From: Pyrococcus sp. NA2
GTDB lineage: Archaea > Methanobacteriota_B > Thermococci > Thermococcales > Thermococcaceae
DNA: 64,000 nucleotides
Direction of reading: 5' to 3'
Assembly (NCBI RefSeq): GCF_000211475.1
Contig: NC_015474.1
Location: forward strand, 372,001-436,000
In this document: positions 62,179-64,000 of the stretch, one piece after another
Position numbering within the stretch: the stretch's first letter is position 1
How the letters are laid out: every line of letters begins with the position of its first letter
Program-made: the position numbers and the translations under genes
The notes under the pieces: generated by a model
What the model saw: only the letters and a program-made list of their open reading frames with translations
The model's database searches: none
Told to the model about the DNA's origin: nothing

Positions 62179-62532
62179 ATGGAAGTTGTTAGGAGAAGAA
62201 GACCTGCCGTTGAGAGAAAAATCAGTGAAATTAAGGAGGATGATACCAGAGTTTCACTCATAGGTAGGGTAATCAAGGTGGACAAGATGGACTACATGTT
62301 CTGGCTCGACGATGGAACTGGAATAGCGATAATTGAGAGTGAAAGTGACTTGCCGAAGGTTGGACAAATAGTGAGGGTTATAGGGAGAATAATAAGGAAC
62401 GAAGAGGGAATACACATCTACGGTGAGATAATTCAGGATTTCAGTGATGTTGATCTCGAGGCTCTTGAAGAAATTAGGGAGCTCGAGAGGAAGATATTGC
62501 CAAAGCTTGAAACCGAATTGACGTGGTGGTAA
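62179..62532 (+). CDS. rpa14: Replication protein A, 14-kDa subunit
   Basis: 117 residues, a single OB fold (VSLIGRVIKVDKMDYMFWLD ... RIIRNEEGIHIYGEII) with a C-terminal helix that joins the three-helix trimer core. Sits between the 41- and 32-kDa genes as in other Pyrococcus genomes; GGGGTGATG in the end of rpa41 is its ribosome-binding site. Confidence 0.94.
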   Translation: MEVVRRRRPAVERKISEIKEDDTRVSLIGRVIKVDKMDYMFWLDDGTGIAIIESESDLPKVGQIVRVIGRIIRNEEGIHIYGEIIQDFSDVDLEALEEIRELERKILPKLETELTWW

Positions 62533-62534
62533 AG

Positions 62535-63341
62535 ATGAAGAAGAGGTTACCCGCAACTAGAGTTTACATTAAGGACATTCTTGAAGGATACTTCGTTAAA
62601 AGCGAGGGGGATTTTGAGCCTAATTATTTAATAACGAAGTACGCTAGGAAGATATACAGGGCCAAAATAGTGGGAACCGTCGTCAGGGAACCCTTAATAG
62701 CTGAAGATGAAACCTATGGAAAGTTCCAAGTTGATGATGGAACTGGAGTCATCTGGGTTCTTGGATTCAGAGATGACACAAAGTTTGCAAAGCTTGTAAA
62801 GAAGGGAGATCTTGTTCAAGTAATAGGAAAGATCGCCGAGTGGAGAGATGACAAACAGATACTCGTTGAAGGGGTCGCAAAGGTTCACCCAAACATGTGG
62901 ATCCTTCACAGATACGAGACCCTTAAAGAAAAGATCGAGCACATAAGGAAAGCAAAGATAGCCTTTGAGATATACAACCAGTACGGAATAACGGCTAAGT
63001 CCAAGGTGATAGCAAAGAATAAGGGAGTTCCAGAGGAACTACTAGAGGTTGTTGATGAGCTCTATGGAATAATGATGGAAGAGAGAAGCATGGAGGAGCC
63101 TGTAGAGGAACTACTTGAAGAAGAGGTTCCAGAGAGAAAGGAGAAGAATGAGTTAATCGAAAAGGCCAAGGAGGACATCCTAAATATTCTCAGACAGAAG
63201 AAGATAGCTGTTTCTAGGAAGTATATAATTAAAAAGCTCGCAAACAAGTATGATGAGGAAACGATAGATGATGCATTAACAGAACTGTTGGCCCAAAGCG
63301 AAATTTATGAGCCAGAAACAGGTTACTATAAGTTGCTGTAA
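62535..63341 (+). CDS. rpa32: Replication protein A, 32-kDa subunit
   Basis: 268 residues from ATG 62535, two bases behind the rpa14 stop. N-terminal OB fold (AKIVGTVVREPLIAEDETYG ... VQVIGKIAEWRDDKQI), a trimerisation helix, an acidic linker (PVEELLEEEVPERKEK) and a C-terminal winged helix (VSRKYIIKKLANKYDEETID), the usual protein-docking domain of RPA32. Confidence 0.94.
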   Translation: MKKRLPATRVYIKDILEGYFVKSEGDFEPNYLITKYARKIYRAKIVGTVVREPLIAEDETYGKFQVDDGTGVIWVLGFRDDTKFAKLVKKGDLVQVIGKIAEWRDDKQILVEGVAKVHPNMWILHRYETLKEKIEHIRKAKIAFEIYNQYGITAKSKVIAKNKGVPEELLEVVDELYGIMMEERSMEEPVEELLEEEVPERKEKNELIEKAKEDILNILRQKKIAVSRKYIIKKLANKYDEETIDDALTELLAQSEIYEPETGYYKLL

Positions 63342-63391
63342 AGGGAAAACATTAAGTTTGGGAGCACCCTAGAGGTATGAAGGTGAACTTT

Positions 63392-64000
63392 ATGGAGGGT
63401 AACCAGGCAAACCAACTTGTGAACAAATTCGTCATCTCACTCCCAGAGGGAAGGATCATTGGGTATGCAACTGACATAAATGTTGAGGTCTCTGGAGATG
63501 AATACTACTTCATACTCAAAATTAAGGCCCTAGAAAACGTCTCAAGAGGAGAATTTCATTCAGGAATGTTTTCATCGGAAAAGAAAATAAAAATAAAACC
63601 ATCCGAAATCGTGAACGTTGGCCCGGACGTTATAATTCTGGGTGGGGGAAGGGTTCCTCCGTTAAGGGAAATTGAAAGGCTAGGTCAAGTTGTTGAGGAG
63701 TACAATGCACTTGTAAAAGAGCTCGAAGAGAAAGAGAAGCATATAAAAAGGCTCAAGGAGGAGAAGGAAAAACTAGAAAGAGAACTTGAAGAGCTCAAGA
63801 GAAAAATCAGAAGATTAGAAGTTTTAGAGGATGACTTTGATCACTTGAAAGAGCAGTTGATAAAGCAGGAAGGACAACTTGAAATGGCAAGAGAATACAT
63901 AAAATTGCTGGAGGGAGTTAGGCACGATATAGATAGCATCAAGGCGAATGTAGAAACATTATTATCAGGTTACCTTGAGGATATCGTGAGAAAGATTGTC
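63392..64000 (+). CDS. Beta-domain plus coiled-coil protein (3' end outside window)
   Basis: Open to the end of the window, about 203 residues visible. N-terminal beta-rich domain (KFVISLPEGRIIGYATDINV ... KPSEIVNVGPDVIILGG) resembling a PRC-barrel, then a long heptad coiled coil (KELEEKEKHIKRLKEEKEK onward). I chose ATG 63392 with AAGGTGA upstream; ATG 63377 would add five residues. No function assigned; the architecture suggests a structural or scaffold role, and the position just behind rpa32 may mean co-expression. Confidence 0.75.
   Translation, partial: MEGNQANQLVNKFVISLPEGRIIGYATDINVEVSGDEYYFILKIKALENVSRGEFHSGMFSSEKKIKIKPSEIVNVGPDVIILGGGRVPPLREIERLGQVVEEYNALVKELEEKEKHIKRLKEEKEKLERELEELKRKIRRLEVLEDDFDHLKEQLIKQEGQLEMAREYIKLLEGVRHDIDSIKANVETLLSGYLEDIVRKIV

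Overview
The window is a chromosomal segment of a hyperthermophilic euryarchaeon of the genus Pyrococcus. The pointers are the Asp-ligated 4Fe-4S ferredoxin, the Nfn/sulfide-dehydrogenase-type pair, three-subunit RPA (41-14-32), the Pyrococcus-restricted DUF257 family, triosephosphate isomerase of the short archaeal type, BRE/TATA promoters and tight ATGA-coupled operons. The ferredoxin differs at a few positions from the P. furiosus protein as I remember it, and a chemoreceptor is present, so a relative of P. furiosus is more likely than that species itself. I do not name a species.

Layout. 1-3.4 kb: end of a PfkB sugar kinase and a DrrAB-type ABC exporter. 3.4-7.1 kb: a signalling operon (DUF257 protein, methyl-accepting chemotaxis protein, KaiC-like pseudo-ATPase) with a nine-G tract at one junction, then an orphan zinc-ribbon/HTH protein. 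7.3-16 kb: CBS protein, the DNA-repair protein NreA, a stand-alone RAM domain, SRP19, two more DUF257 genes, TrmI, tRNA-Val, an HTH regulator with an apparent frameshift, Elp3 and nicotinate phosphoribosyltransferase. Two box C/D guide RNAs can be read here on the minus strand, one behind trmI and one in the elp3 leader. 16-28.6 kb: ferredoxin with its NADP oxidoreductase pair, a MiaB-like methylthiotransferase, an exosome-linked RNA-binding protein, RNase P Rpp30, a glycosyltransferase, two Gfo/Idh/MocA oxidoreductases, TIM, a HAD phosphatase, PIMT and a nitroreductase.

28.6-45.6 kb is the most unusual part: two long minus-strand operons that look like one catabolic system. Together they hold three Asp/Glu/hydantoin-racemase homologues, an AroM protein with the same two-cysteine layout, two DUF917 proteins, three M29-type aminopeptidases, a DUF1177 protein, a complete Opp/Dpp ABC importer, an OPT-family transporter and an Lrp-type regulator. 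Both operon promoters carry a GTCAA-N(2-3)-TTGAC palindrome, which suggests common control. The substrate cannot be read from the sequence; a peptide or cyclic amide containing D- or modified residues is a reasonable inference.

45.7-54.5 kb: an ACT-domain regulator, then argG-argH-carA-carB and lysW-lysX, i.e. arginine/carbamoyl-phosphate synthesis plus the amino-group carrier protein and its ligase. The remaining LysW-pathway genes do not follow; instead a hairpin resembling an IS200/IS605 end lies directly behind lysX. lysW-lysX also shows an abrupt switch in codon composition. 54.7-64 kb: an unknown small protein, tRNA-His, Taw3 and RaSEA (tRNA wyosine and archaeosine synthesis), a secreted protein apparently broken by two frameshifts, a short ORF coupled to an NhaC antiporter, ScpB, the RPA operon, and a coiled-coil protein running off the end. 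No CRISPR array, rRNA or intact insertion sequence was seen, and no gene-free stretch exceeds 300 bases.
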